Translations under genes and position numbers: made by a program
Part shown: piece by piece, positions 15,201 through 23,180 of the stretch
Numbering within the stretch: position 1 is the first letter of the stretch
Layout: the number at the start of each line of letters is the position of its first letter
Origin: Metridium senile
Lineage: Eukaryota; Cnidaria; Anthozoa; Actiniaria; Metridiidae
Length of the DNA stretch: 64,000 bases
Reading direction: 5' to 3'
NCBI GenBank assembly: GCA_949775045.1
Contig: OX459095.1
Location: forward strand, 23,784,311 to 23,848,310
The notes under the pieces: model-generated
The model's input: the letters and a program-made list of their open reading frames with translations, nothing else
Database searches by the model: none
Told to the model about the DNA's origin: nothing

Positions 15201-17971
15201 TATTCTCCCTTATTCTCACTCGTTTCCTGAGAGTTTTTGCTTAAAAGTAGGACTGTTTCATGGCAGTCTAGGGTTAGTGCTAATCCTGATTAACAACGTA
15301 TATAGTTTAGTTTCTTGTTGTTGATGTGTTTATTGTTTGGTTGTCAGGCCGACGAGTACATCAAGACTGCAGTGGTCAATGCTGAGTCAGTTCTTACAAG
15401 CCTCAAAGCTAAAATATCTCAGGTAACATTCTCAACCCATTCTTTTCTCTGCTGAACTCTGTCCTAAGAACTGGTTATCCGTGGAGAGAAAAGCCTGGAA
15501 GCTAGCAGGGGATCATGGGTAGACTAAATGTTTTTTTTTTTTTTAGAACACAAGTATTTCACCGACATACATGCCAAGTTGTTATTAGGAATGACCCATT
15601 TGACTTATGAAGCAAAACTTTGTCGTGACTACCCTCTGTGGCTGTTAATTTATTTTTATTTCTATTTTTTTTTTCAGACCGAGCTGACTATAGCAATTCA
15701 ACACCAGATAATTCAACAGTATCGCTCACTGCAGGATGTCTGTGAGGCTCTTTCGTCTTTAAACATTGCTATAACGTTTCTATCCTCTGGGGGTGGTAAA
15801 ACGGACATGTTGATGACTAAATACTTACATGAAGTTCTCAAACTACCTGAAGACGCTGGCTTACGGAATCACAAAGTAAGAAAATGTGCACTGCACTAGC
15901 TTGAGCCGCCATAGTCGAGTTTTGTAGATATAATAAAATGACACACAGTCGAATCTCGTGGATCAATAAAAGTACGGTACAGTCGAGTCTTGATGAAAAC
16001 ACAAGACACAGTCGAGGCTTGATGAAAAAAAGTGACTTGTACTAGGCTTGATAGCCTCTTTACTAGTCCCAGTCGGCCAATATCATCCAACACAGGCAGT
16101 CCAGTGTTTGAGTTAACGCTTTCATCTACATATTATAATAACCAATAATATTGTTTTTAAAAAGGTAAAGGAGGTTTGTCAACTCCAACATACAGTATCC
16201 CTTTGGAGATTATTGTCTATTGAAAGAGCTAGGCTATTAACTCGTAACGTGAAGGTAATATTATTTTGTTGTTATTGTTGTTTCGATGATTTGTTTTGTT
16301 TTATTGTTGATGTTATTATTGCTATTGTTGTTTTGTTATAAGTATTGTTGTTGCCTGATAATATTGATGATATTGTTGCCATTTTTATTATTATTGTTGT
16401 TGTGGTCTACATGTAAGAAGACTGGTTTCGTACATAAAAATATCCCTGTTCGTGAAGACTAGAATATGTATATATTTGTGTGTGATTCAAATAGGATCCA
16501 TTTGAACACCTGTCCGACGACTTCAAGACACCAGTATCAGAGAAGCTTCAGATGACTGTACGTGAGTCGTTACGTAAACTTAACGACGCAAGCCTTGACG
16601 CCTTGGTTGCGTTATTGATAGAGATTATTACGTTACAACTGAACGAGGAACTGGACATTAACAAAGAATGCAGGTAAAGAGACTAGTGGGACCGTGAATT
16701 AATTGCAATGATGGTGGCGGTGATGATGGTCATCAGTTGATAATAGTGATGATGGTGGTGGTGGTGGTGGTCATCAGTTAATAATAATGATGGTGGTGGT
16801 GGTGGTGATGATGGTCATCAGTTGATAATAATGATGATAATGATGATTCTAATGATGATGGTGATTGTGGATGATGATAATGGTGGTGATGATGTTGATG
16901 ATGAATCTAGTGATGGTGGAGATTGTAGTATTGTGATCGATGATGAAGATGATTGTAATGTAATTTTGATGATAGTGAGAATGATGTTGTTGATGGTGAT
17001 AGCGGTGGTGATGATATTATGACGATATAGCAATGGTGATTCTCATGATGATGATGATATTGATGATGATGATAGTGATGGAGATAGTAATGATGATGAT
17101 GATGATGATGATGATGTTGTTGATGGTGATAGCGGTGGTGATGATGTTATGACGATATAGCAATGGTGATTCTCATGATGATGATGATATTGATGATGAT
17201 GATAGTGATGGAGATAGTAATGATGATGATGATGATGATGTTGATGGTGATGATGTTATGACGATATAGCAATGGTGATTCTCCTGATGATGTTGATATT
17301 GATGATGATGATAGTGATGGAGATAGTAATGATGATGATGATGATGATGTTGATGGTGATGATGTTATGACGATATAGCAATGGTGATTCTCATGATGAT
17401 GTTGATATTGATGATGATGATAGTGATGGAGATAGTAATGATGATGATGATGATGATGATGTTGTTGATGGTGATAGCGGTGGTGATGATGTTATGACGA
17501 TATAGCAATGGTGATTCTCATGATGATGATGATATTGATAGTGATGGAGATAGTAATGATGATGATGTTGTTGATGATGATAATGGTAATGATGACTCTG
17601 ATGATGATTTTGTCATTATGATGACGTCAAAGACGATGGTGATGATGTTGATAATGACGACAATAAAGATCATCCTGGCAACGACAATTAATGGGCATGA
17701 TAGTGGCACACTATAACTGATAATTGTTCTTATCATTATTTTCGTAAACCATTAATATTCGTGATTGTATTCTCTTTATTTATTTTTTATTCTCTTAATA
17801 TTCAGTTTAAAGGATTACATCGAGTACAATCCTCTTTACAAAGACGATGAAGTACCTGAAGTGGAACATATCCCTGACGCAGTCCAACTTCAGCATGTTT
17901 TTGGTTTCTGGCAGATTGTTATAAGTCTAAGTGACAAATCTCATGAACGAAGAATTCAAGCAACGGGATAA
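267..17971 (+). CDS. RNF213: RNF213-like giant E3 ubiquitin ligase, 3' part (24 coding exons)
   Basis: C-terminal part (about 1,143 residues) of RNF213, the AAA+/RING/RZ E3 ligase that acts on lipid droplets and in antimicrobial ubiquitylation. The 5' part lies left of the window. Exons with matching phases and GT-AG sites: 267-512, 986-1097, 1679-2098, 3277-3387, 3552-3647, 3819-3872, 4465-4671, 5167-5239, 5499-5533, 6510-6613, 7196-7349, 7592-7766, 8266-8342, 8792-8849, 9524-9720, 10064-10205, 11467-11547, 13747-13921, 14032-14239, 15348-15422, 15678-15875, 16165-16254, 16495-16673, 17806-17971 (TAA). The order of landmarks follows human RNF213 from memory: an HxCNSFF segment with SPFxDxxDxTPVxRS, then LLKQLxRRYGFE, FLVYG, FLPTMP, the RZ finger, and the C-terminal helical domain (LSSGGG, VSLWRLLS, DPFEHL). 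The AAA+ modules and RING lie upstream of the window. No frameshift or premature stop is seen in the joined exons. The start codon is outside the window. Confidence 0.93.
2132..2816. mobile_element. Foldback MITE flanked by TTAA, in an RNF213 intron
   Basis: Arms of about 165 bp at 2132-2300 and 2650-2816 are inverted copies (GGAGCCACGAGACACTCTGG against GGATACACGGGAAACTCTGG read on the other strand). TTAA lies directly outside both ends (2128-2131 and 2817-2820). A TTAA duplication is typical of piggyBac and Kolobok type elements. No transposase is present, so it is non-autonomous. Confidence 0.75.
2889..3030. mobile_element. Small MITE, GGTTGTACGAAGCCTG family
   Basis: Imperfect palindrome of about 140 bp. 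It begins GAGCCGGTTGTACGAAGCC and ends GCATCGTACAACCGCGGC. Related copies lie at 23543-23672 and as the outer element at 19188-20790. No coding capacity. Confidence 0.75.
4695..4870 (+). repeat. AATGACAATAAC-type degenerate array
   Basis: About 175 bp of short degenerate repeats (ACAATGACAATAAC, ACAAGAACAGTGAC). It starts some 25 bp after the donor of the RNF213 exon ending at 4671. Long open frames through it are artefacts of composition. Confidence 0.8.
5250..5450 (+). repeat. TCATTATCG-type degenerate array
   Basis: Pyrimidine-biased degenerate repeats (TTATCATT, TCATCGTCATTCTCATCG) fill most of the intron between the two RZ-finger exons ending at 5239 and starting at 5499. Confidence 0.7.
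5590..6480 (+). repeat. CAATCAAT satellite with a 42-bp higher-order unit
   Basis: About 0.9 kb of CAATCAAT/CAGTCAAT repeats. Between about 5945 and 6310 a 42-bp unit (CACCCAGTCAATCAATTAAC, then AAGTCATCGATAATCAATCGAT) repeats roughly eight times with few changes. It fills the intron just before the exon carrying the RZ catalytic cysteine. Confidence 0.9.
6800..6957 (-). pseudogene. 3' end of a CR1/L2-like LINE reverse transcriptase
   Basis: Read on the minus strand, 6957-6800 translates to LGVNVSADLKWAIHIDEICA, then KASKRLYALRTLKRSGVQ. This is the conserved C-terminal LGV..S.DLKW..HI..I..KA..RLY.LR.LKR.G segment of non-LTR reverse transcriptases. It runs into a TTATTATTATA tail typical of a LINE 3' end. 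Only this fragment is present, antisense in an RNF213 intron. Confidence 0.75.
6965..7100 (+). mobile_element. tRNA-derived SINE-like segment
   Basis: GGCGTCGTGGATTTTGGGTC resembles a pol III A box region. GGTTCCAGTCC, about 30 bp downstream, is a near match to the B box GGTTCGANTCC. The tail is unrelated to tRNA. It lies directly after the LINE fragment. It is not an intact tRNA, since no acceptor stem can be paired. Confidence 0.5.
7369..7560 (+). repeat. CTCATCTCGTCTCATC degenerate array
   Basis: CTCAT and CATTTT based repeats begin about 20 bp after the donor of the exon ending at 7349 and occupy most of the intron up to the exon at 7592. Confidence 0.8.
10215..10775 (+). repeat. GATGATGGTAGTGGTGCAGA minisatellite (about 60-bp unit)
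   Basis: Roughly nine units of about 60 bp, with a GAT core and a GGTAGTGGTGCAGATGATA consensus start. The array begins within 10 bp of the donor of the RNF213 exon ending at 10205. It has no stop in the frame of the preceding exon until 10780. Unit length drifts by whole GAT triplets. Confidence 0.92.
11050..11175. mobile_element. Imperfect palindrome, GTGTTTTAT/CTTCGCC family
   Basis: GTGTTTTATAAGGTTTAAAAC pairs with GTTTTAAATCCTGATAAAAC around a CTTGGCTTCGCCTCG centre. A similar hairpin lies at 26930-27055, so this is a dispersed short foldback element. Confidence 0.6.
12105..12539. mobile_element. Mariner-type MITE with TA target duplication
   Basis: The ends are CAGTAAAAACCCGCATATAA and, inverted, CAGTAAAAATCCGCATATAT, each next to TA (12103-12104 and 12540-12541). 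Internal motifs AAGAACCA and AAGTGGTT recur in both halves. CAGT...ACTG ends with a TA duplication fit Tc1/mariner. At 435 bp with no open frame it is non-autonomous. It lies in the 2.2-kb RNF213 intron 11548-13746, where I see nothing else coding. Confidence 0.8.
14826..14957. repeat. Near-perfect palindrome in an RNF213 intron
   Basis: GTTCGAGAAGAATTAATGAA pairs with its reverse complement ending at 14957. The arms of about 60 bp also match at TACCGC and TATTTGATGAAA. The centre is GAGTGCGTAGCACGAG. Probably a short foldback transposon that could extrude as a cruciform. Confidence 0.75.
16705..17640 (+). repeat. GATGATGAT minisatellite with a unit of about 100-120 bp
   Basis: The array starts about 30 bp after the donor of the RNF213 exon ending at 16673. 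From 17030 a longer unit recurs at least four times. It contains TATAGCAATGGTGATTCTCA, then GATAGTGATGGAGATAGTAA, then GATGGTGATGATGTTATGAC. It nearly fills the last RNF213 intron. Confidence 0.92.
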
Positions 17972-19086
17972 GGCGAATGTTTTTACGTAGAAGTGACTAG
18001 AAATGTCAAATTGCGTCGCGCTTGCGTGGCGTTTTATAGCTCTCTTTTTACCTTTTTGCACATCTGTAGAATCTCATGCGCATTACTTTTCCTTAGCGTT
18101 GCGTAGCATCCCATGACGTATCATTAGCTATTTGCGTTACATTTACGTTATGCTGTGTTGCCTATCTAACCAGTTGTCTTACTTCTTTTTGTTAATTTTT
18201 TGTACCCAAGTGTTACGCATCCATAGAATTGCCTTACGTTTCAGTAGATATGTGTTGCGTTTACATGACTTTACGGTGCGTCCCGTTTTGCGATTTGTTT
18301 TGTAATTGTTTTACTATATTCCTTTGTTCACAGTGTCGGTATTTGACAATAAAGTTGAGATATTTTTGCAAATGCACTAGCTAAAACGAAATTCACTTTT
18401 TAGAATATTATAATTATAGAAAAGAAAGACACGATAAAAAAATGTATTTACTAAATAGAATTTAGGTAGAATTTAGGTCTCGCCAAGCAATATAGCAATT
18501 GACATTGTGTCCTATTATTTTCAAAAATGTCAAACATTTACCAATTGCTGTTATTGTGGAAACATGCCAATGAGATATTCTTTTGTTTTAAGAATCATAA
18601 AAAAATGCTATCGAGTCAATACAATGCTTGGTGTCTCATTTGCATATATCCGTAATAATAGCTTTATTTTTGTTGCATAGCGCTATACTTTTTTATTGTC
18701 TTCAAATTGCAAATAAAATACACTAATAAAATACACTGTAGATATTTATTGCCTTTAATCCCGAAGGAAACTGGATCCCCATCGTTCCCCGCTCTTTTCC
18801 CTGCTATTTTCTTTGCTTGTTCACATAATGTGTGCGCTTCAGACCTCCTCAATGATTGTGCTGGCCTTCCTACCTTTTTCCTCTACAACTGGCTCCAGAC
18901 TATTCTAGATGTAATTCGTTTGCGCATGCGCAATAAAAATCATGACGCCACTATAGCGGGTGCTAATTACATAACGATAATTTAATAGCGACGTTATTTA
19001 GAAATAGTTCTCGATTACATTAATAATGTTCAAGTAAGTTTGACTATTTTTGAAATATATTAAAAGCGGATTTAGAAATATTTGAT
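17972..19086. other. RNF213 3' UTR and intergenic DNA
   Basis: No confident gene. A run of TTGCGTTACGTTTACG-like degenerate words lies at 18000-18260 and the poly(A) signal at 18348. On the minus strand 18882-18690 an open stretch after an AG site reads RKKVGRPAQSLRRSEAHTLC, then EQAKKIAGKR. It may be a transposon remnant, but I do not recognise it and would not call it a gene. Confidence 0.5.
18348..18353 (+). terminator. AATAAA poly(A) signal of RNF213
   Basis: The first AATAAA downstream of the RNF213 stop (17971), in GACAATAAAGTTGAG. A 3' UTR of about 400 bp is reasonable. Confidence 0.55.
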
Positions 19087-19187
19087 ATGGGAAATTGCCT
19101 TTACGCATTTCGTAAACCAAAAGAACAAATAAAGGATGCTATTGTTCAATGCGAAAGCTCTACCAACTGTGAAACCAATGGATCTCT

Positions 19188-20790
19188 GGGGTCAGTTGTA
19201 CGAAGCCTGGATAAAGTTGTCGGACAAGAGTTATCCTCTGTATATAATTTGTATAGGTTTTATCCGATTGATACGGATTTATCCACAGGAAGCCCAATCT
19301 CATAGATCGAGGCGCTTTATAAGGCTTTATATGTAGAATTATTCTCAAATCTATAACTCGTCGTAAAATAAAGGAAATAAACTCTAACCTTCGTGGATTG
19401 TTTCTTGTGTCTTTCTTGCTATCTGGTAGCGATTTCAGGCTGTTTGGGTAATTTTTAGCTATGTTCTCCCCCTACTACTAAGTACATGGCAAGGAAGGAG
19501 ACCTCGGGTCAGCCAACGGACCGACTTGCTCTCGAAAATCGTGTAATTCTCAGACTAAATCGCATTCCCTTGCCTTGGTACTCCGCAACACGAAAGCCAG
19601 ATAGTTACCCTTCACGATTATCAAAAATTGTTCCATAAAAGTTATCCCCTCGAGGAATAAATCCGGCGAGAATTTCAAATTACCAGCCATTTTGAATGGC
19701 TTCGATGCGCGGCAGGGATTTCTTGTGCAGCTCGACGAGCGTGACAGCGCGGACGGCCTGGACTCTAGTCAAATCTCTCCCAGCTATCCCTCCCCTTACT
19801 CTACGAAATCCAAGACTCAGTCACCCCGGGGAGGGAGACATTGGTAAGTATCCTTTGTCATTCGCCGACCAATGACATTGCAGGAAGCCACGTGAAATTC
19901 GACCAAGGTGAGATATTGACACATCTTGATTCAAACTCAAAACAATCTCAAATTAAATGCTTATAAACATTATAATTTCAATAAATACCTTGCCATATCT
20001 TGTTTCTTGTTGTTGCTACATATTAATTTTGCAGAAAGCGTTTCTAATTACACTAAAAGACGAAAGAAGTTTCTTGTTTACGATGTACGCGCGGGTTTTT
20101 CACCTGGTCGAATTTCACGTGGCTTCCTGCAATGTCATTGGTCGGCGAATGACAAAGGATACTTACCAATATCTCCCTCCCCGGGGTGACTGAGTCTTGG
20201 ATTTCGTAGAGTAAGGGGAGGGGTAGCTGGGAGAGATTTGACTAGAGTCCAGGCCGTCCGCGCTGTCACGCTCGTCGAGCTGCACAAGAAATCCCTGCCG
20301 CGCATCGAAGCCATTCAAAATGGCTGGTAATTTGAAATTCTCGCCGGATTTATTCCTCGAGGGGATAACTTTTATGGGACATTTTTTGATAATCGTGAAG
20401 GGTAACTATCTGGCTTTCGTGTTGCGGAGTATCAAGGCAAGGGAATGCGATTTAGTCTGAGAATTACACGATTTTCGAGAGCAAGTCGGTCCGTTGGCTG
20501 ACCCGAGGTCTCCTTCCTTGCCATGTACTTAGTAGTAGGGGGAGAACATAGCTAAAAATTACCCAAACAGCCTGAAATCGCTACCAGATAGCAAGAAAGA
20601 CACAAGAAACAATCCACGAAGGTTAGAGTTTATTTCCTTTATTTTACGACGAGTTATAGATTTGAGAATAATTCTACATATATAAAGCCTTACTGAAAGC
20701 GCCTCGATCTATGAGATTGGGCTTCCTGTGATTTATCCAGTGGATTGCCGTATGAGCCTACAGCGCTCAGCGCTTCGTATAACCGGCCCC
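19188..20790. mobile_element. Outer MITE of the GGTTGTACGAAGCC family, split by a later insertion
   Basis: The left end GGGTCAGTTGTACGAAGCC and right end CGCTTCGTATAACCGGCCCC are the termini seen at 2889 and 23543. The outer element alone would be about 150 bp. The rest is the foldback inserted at 19285-20729. Confidence 0.8.
19285..20729. mobile_element. 1.45-kb foldback transposon with 9-bp target duplication (MULE-like)
   Basis: Two nearly identical inverted arms of about 626 bp (19285-19910 and 20101-20729) flank a 190-bp centre. The ends are ACAGGAAGCCCAATCTCATA and its complement. The 9-bp direct repeat GATTTATCC abuts both ends (19276-19284 and 20730-20738) and belongs to the host MITE, which proves later insertion. 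Long inverted arms with 9-bp duplications are typical of Mutator-like elements; Merlin-type elements with 8-9 bp are an alternative. No transposase is encoded. Few mismatches between the arms suggest a young insertion or gene conversion. Confidence 0.88.
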
Positions 20791-21061
20791 TGAACGATAC
20801 CATTACTCCAAAATCAACATTGCAGAAAATGGTCAATTAACTTGAAGAGGCTGCTAGAAGAACAGGAGCAACAACAAGTCAGTGGATATCTACTCCATTC
20901 AAAACTAGACTTTATATATTCAAGCTATTATTGAAAAATCTGTCGGTGAATATAAACCCTACAAGCACAAACTAGCTAGAAGATCGTCTCTGGACGCAAT
21001 CTTTATGATGAACCTAATCAAGAAAATAGAACGTCGGACGCTGAACAGAGGACAACTAATA

Positions 21062-22030
21062 ATGAATGCTACAGAAAGGAAAGACGTTGAACACAATGAT
21101 GACAACGCGGATATATATTGCAGAGACGAAAATCGGTGAAAGAAAATATGGCATCGTGGATGCTACAGAAAGGAAAGACGTTGAACACAATGATGACAAC
21201 GCGGATATTGCAGAGACGAAAATCGGTGAAAGAAAATATGGCATCGTGGATGCTACAGAAAGGAAAGACGTTGAACACAATGATGACAACGCGGATATTG
21301 CAGAGACGAAAATCGGTGAAAGAAAATATGGCATCGTGGATGCTACAGAAAGGAAAGACGTTGAACACAATGATGACAACGCGGATATTGCAGAGACGAA
21401 AATCGGTGAAAGAAAATATGGCATCGTGGATGCTACAGAGAGGAAAGACGTTGAACACATTGATGACAACGCGGATATTGCAGAGACGAAAATCGTTAAA
21501 AGAAAAGATGACATCGATCGAGGATATTGCAGAGACGAAAATCGTTGAAAGAAAAGATGACATCGCGGATATTGCATAGACGAAAATCGTTGAAAGAAAA
21601 GATGACATCGCGGATATTGCAGAGACGAAAATCGTTGAAAGAAAAGATGACATCGAGGATATTGCAAAGACGAAAATCGTTGAAAGAAAAGATGACATCG
21701 CGGATATTGCAGAGACGAAAATCGTTGAAAGAAAAGATGACAACGCGGATATTGCAGAGACGAAAATCGTTAAAAGAAAAGATGACATCGCGGATATTGC
21801 AGAGACGAAAATCGTTAAAAGAAAAGATGACATCGCGGATATTGCAGAGACGAAAATCGTTGAAAGAAAAGATGACAACGCGGATATTGCAGAGACGAAA
21901 ATCGTTGAAAGAAAAGATGACATCGCGGATATTGCAGAGACGAAAATCGTTGAAAGAAAAGATGACAACGCGGATATTGCAGAGACGAAAATCGTTAAAA
22001 GAAAAGATGGCATCGTGGATGCTACAGAGA
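21062..22030 (+). repeat. Coding minisatellite: 90-bp units followed by 45-bp units
   Basis: Units starting GCATCGTGGATGCTACAG recur every 90 bp at 21151, 21241, 21331 and 21421. They contain, and then give way to, a 45-bp unit (GATGACATCGCGGATATTGC, then AGAGACGAAAATCGTTGAAA, then GAAAA) from about 21500 to 22010. All periods are multiples of three, and substitutions between units keep the DIAETKI core, which points to selection as protein in the past. Confidence 0.9.
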
Positions 22031-22456
22031 GGAAAATCGTTGAAAAAAAGGGTGACATCGCGGATGTTGTAGAGAGCAAAGACGATGAAAACAAGGATGA
22101 TAACGATGCTGCAGAGGAACTGTTGAGAGAGCTCGATAATTTAGATATTAGCACACAAATTGCACCAAAGATATCAATCATGGACGATTCAATAGAGCAT
22201 TGATCCATGATTGGAGCAACGCCCGAAGAATGCAAGACTACAACAGCGTCCAAAGACACAAAGAGGCCGAGAATCACTATAAAAAAGAGGCAAAACAAAA
22301 ATAAGTTCATTCTCTTTAGTGATTACAAGATAATATTCTCTTGGTGTAATTGTTAGGAACGTGGTGCTTTGGTAAACTTGTGCTGATTACAGAAACGAGG
22401 CGATTTTCAGTATTCCAGCCAGACGCAGGCATGTCCTATATATAGCTTGTTTCAAA

Positions 22457-22904
22457 ACAGGCAGCCCAAGCAAATCACTTGTATTCAGAAAGATTCATGT
22501 CCGAATTGGACGGCTAATGGATATTCCGGAGTGAAACGACTTCAAAAAGCAAGAAAACGGAGCAAATCGTTAGGTTTATTTTTGTATTTCTGAATTCTAG
22601 TAAAAGTTATGAATAGAAGGATCATTGGCCTTTGACTCAGCCGGTCTTGGTTTTTAGGATTATGGAGGGATTTTTCGTGGTTAAATTGCCGATGAAAGTG
22701 AAGGTAATGTCCACCAGAGTCGCCAGCCTTTTGTAAATATATTACTAGTGGGGGAGAAAATACAAAATATGGCTTTAAACTAGCTAAAAACCACCCAAAA
22801 AGTATTTAAACACACCACAACAACTACAGTCAAAGTTTAGTAACATTTTATTAAAAAAAAAAAAATCCATCACTGAATACAAGTGATTTGCTTGGGCTGC
22901 CTGT
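22457..22904. mobile_element. Second TIR element related to the 19285 foldback
   Basis: Perfect 32-bp inverted ends (ACAGGCAGCCCAAGCAAATC...). They share ACAGG(A/C)AGCCCAA with the foldback at 19285. The flanks TGTTTCAAA (22448-22456) and GGTTTCAAA (22905-22913) are an 8-of-9 match, so again an 8-9 bp duplication. The interior also shares GGGGGAGAA...TAGCTAAAAA with the foldback arms. It ends about 275 bp before the start codon of the next gene. Confidence 0.75.
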
Positions 22905-23180
22905 GGTTTCAAATGCGCGTGCTAATCCACAGAAACCGACAGCATCTACGCGTAAGCGTGCGCAATGTCGCGCGCAACCAATCAAAGAACGAGTACCATA
23001 GTAACAGAAACACTGCAATGGCCTTTGGGATTGGTTTCGTGAGCAAATCACGTGATTGTTTAGCAAATAAAACACCATCTCCAAGACGACCTCATCAGTT
23101 TTGCAGAAAACCGTTGAAGGTGAAACCTGTGAAGCAAATCTGAACGTTGAAATCACGAAAATTACAAAATAAAATTTGAA
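22905..23180 (+). promoter_or_regulatory. Probable promoter and 5' UTR of the gene at 23181
   Basis: A GC-richer stretch (GCGTGCGCAATGTCGCGCGC) is followed by a CCAAT box (AACCAATCAAAG, 22976-22987) and an E-box-like CACGTGATTG near 23050. It lies directly upstream of the start codon. No TATA box in a convincing position. Confidence 0.45.

Larger units (their letters stand above)
19087..22203 (+). pseudogene. Unrecognised MGNC...tandem-repeat protein gene, broken
   Basis: An ATG at 19087 opens MGNCLYAFRKPKEQIKDAIV, whose MGNC start suits N-myristoylation. The reading is cut by a nested transposon (19188-20790). It resumes after an AG at 20821 (WSINLKRLLEEQEQQQVSGY), then shifts frame by one near 20908-20937 into KSVGEYKPYKHKLARRSSLD and IKKIERRTLNRGQLIMNATE. 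Next come about five 30-residue repeats (ATERKDVEHNDDNADIAETK) and about eleven 15-residue repeats (DDIADIAETKIVERK). The tail contains AAEELLRELDNLDIS and ends at TGA 22203. Lesions: two 4-bp duplications (about 21110 and 21511) that each change the frame, and a TAG in the repeat at about 21573. Composition is hydrophilic and highly charged. I do not recognise the family. It could be live only if introns or sequence errors hide these breaks. Confidence 0.5.

Noticed and set aside
21069..22310. 413-codon open frame on the minus strand starting with a signal-peptide-like MNLFLFCLFFIVILGLFVSL
   Set aside because: It is antisense to the 45/90-bp minisatellite. Periods that are multiples of three keep several frames open. 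The plus frame has the charged, conserved core.
22883..23143. 86-codon basic frame before the gene at 23181
   Set aside because: It overlaps the TIR of a transposon and the probable 5' UTR; no splice or motif support.
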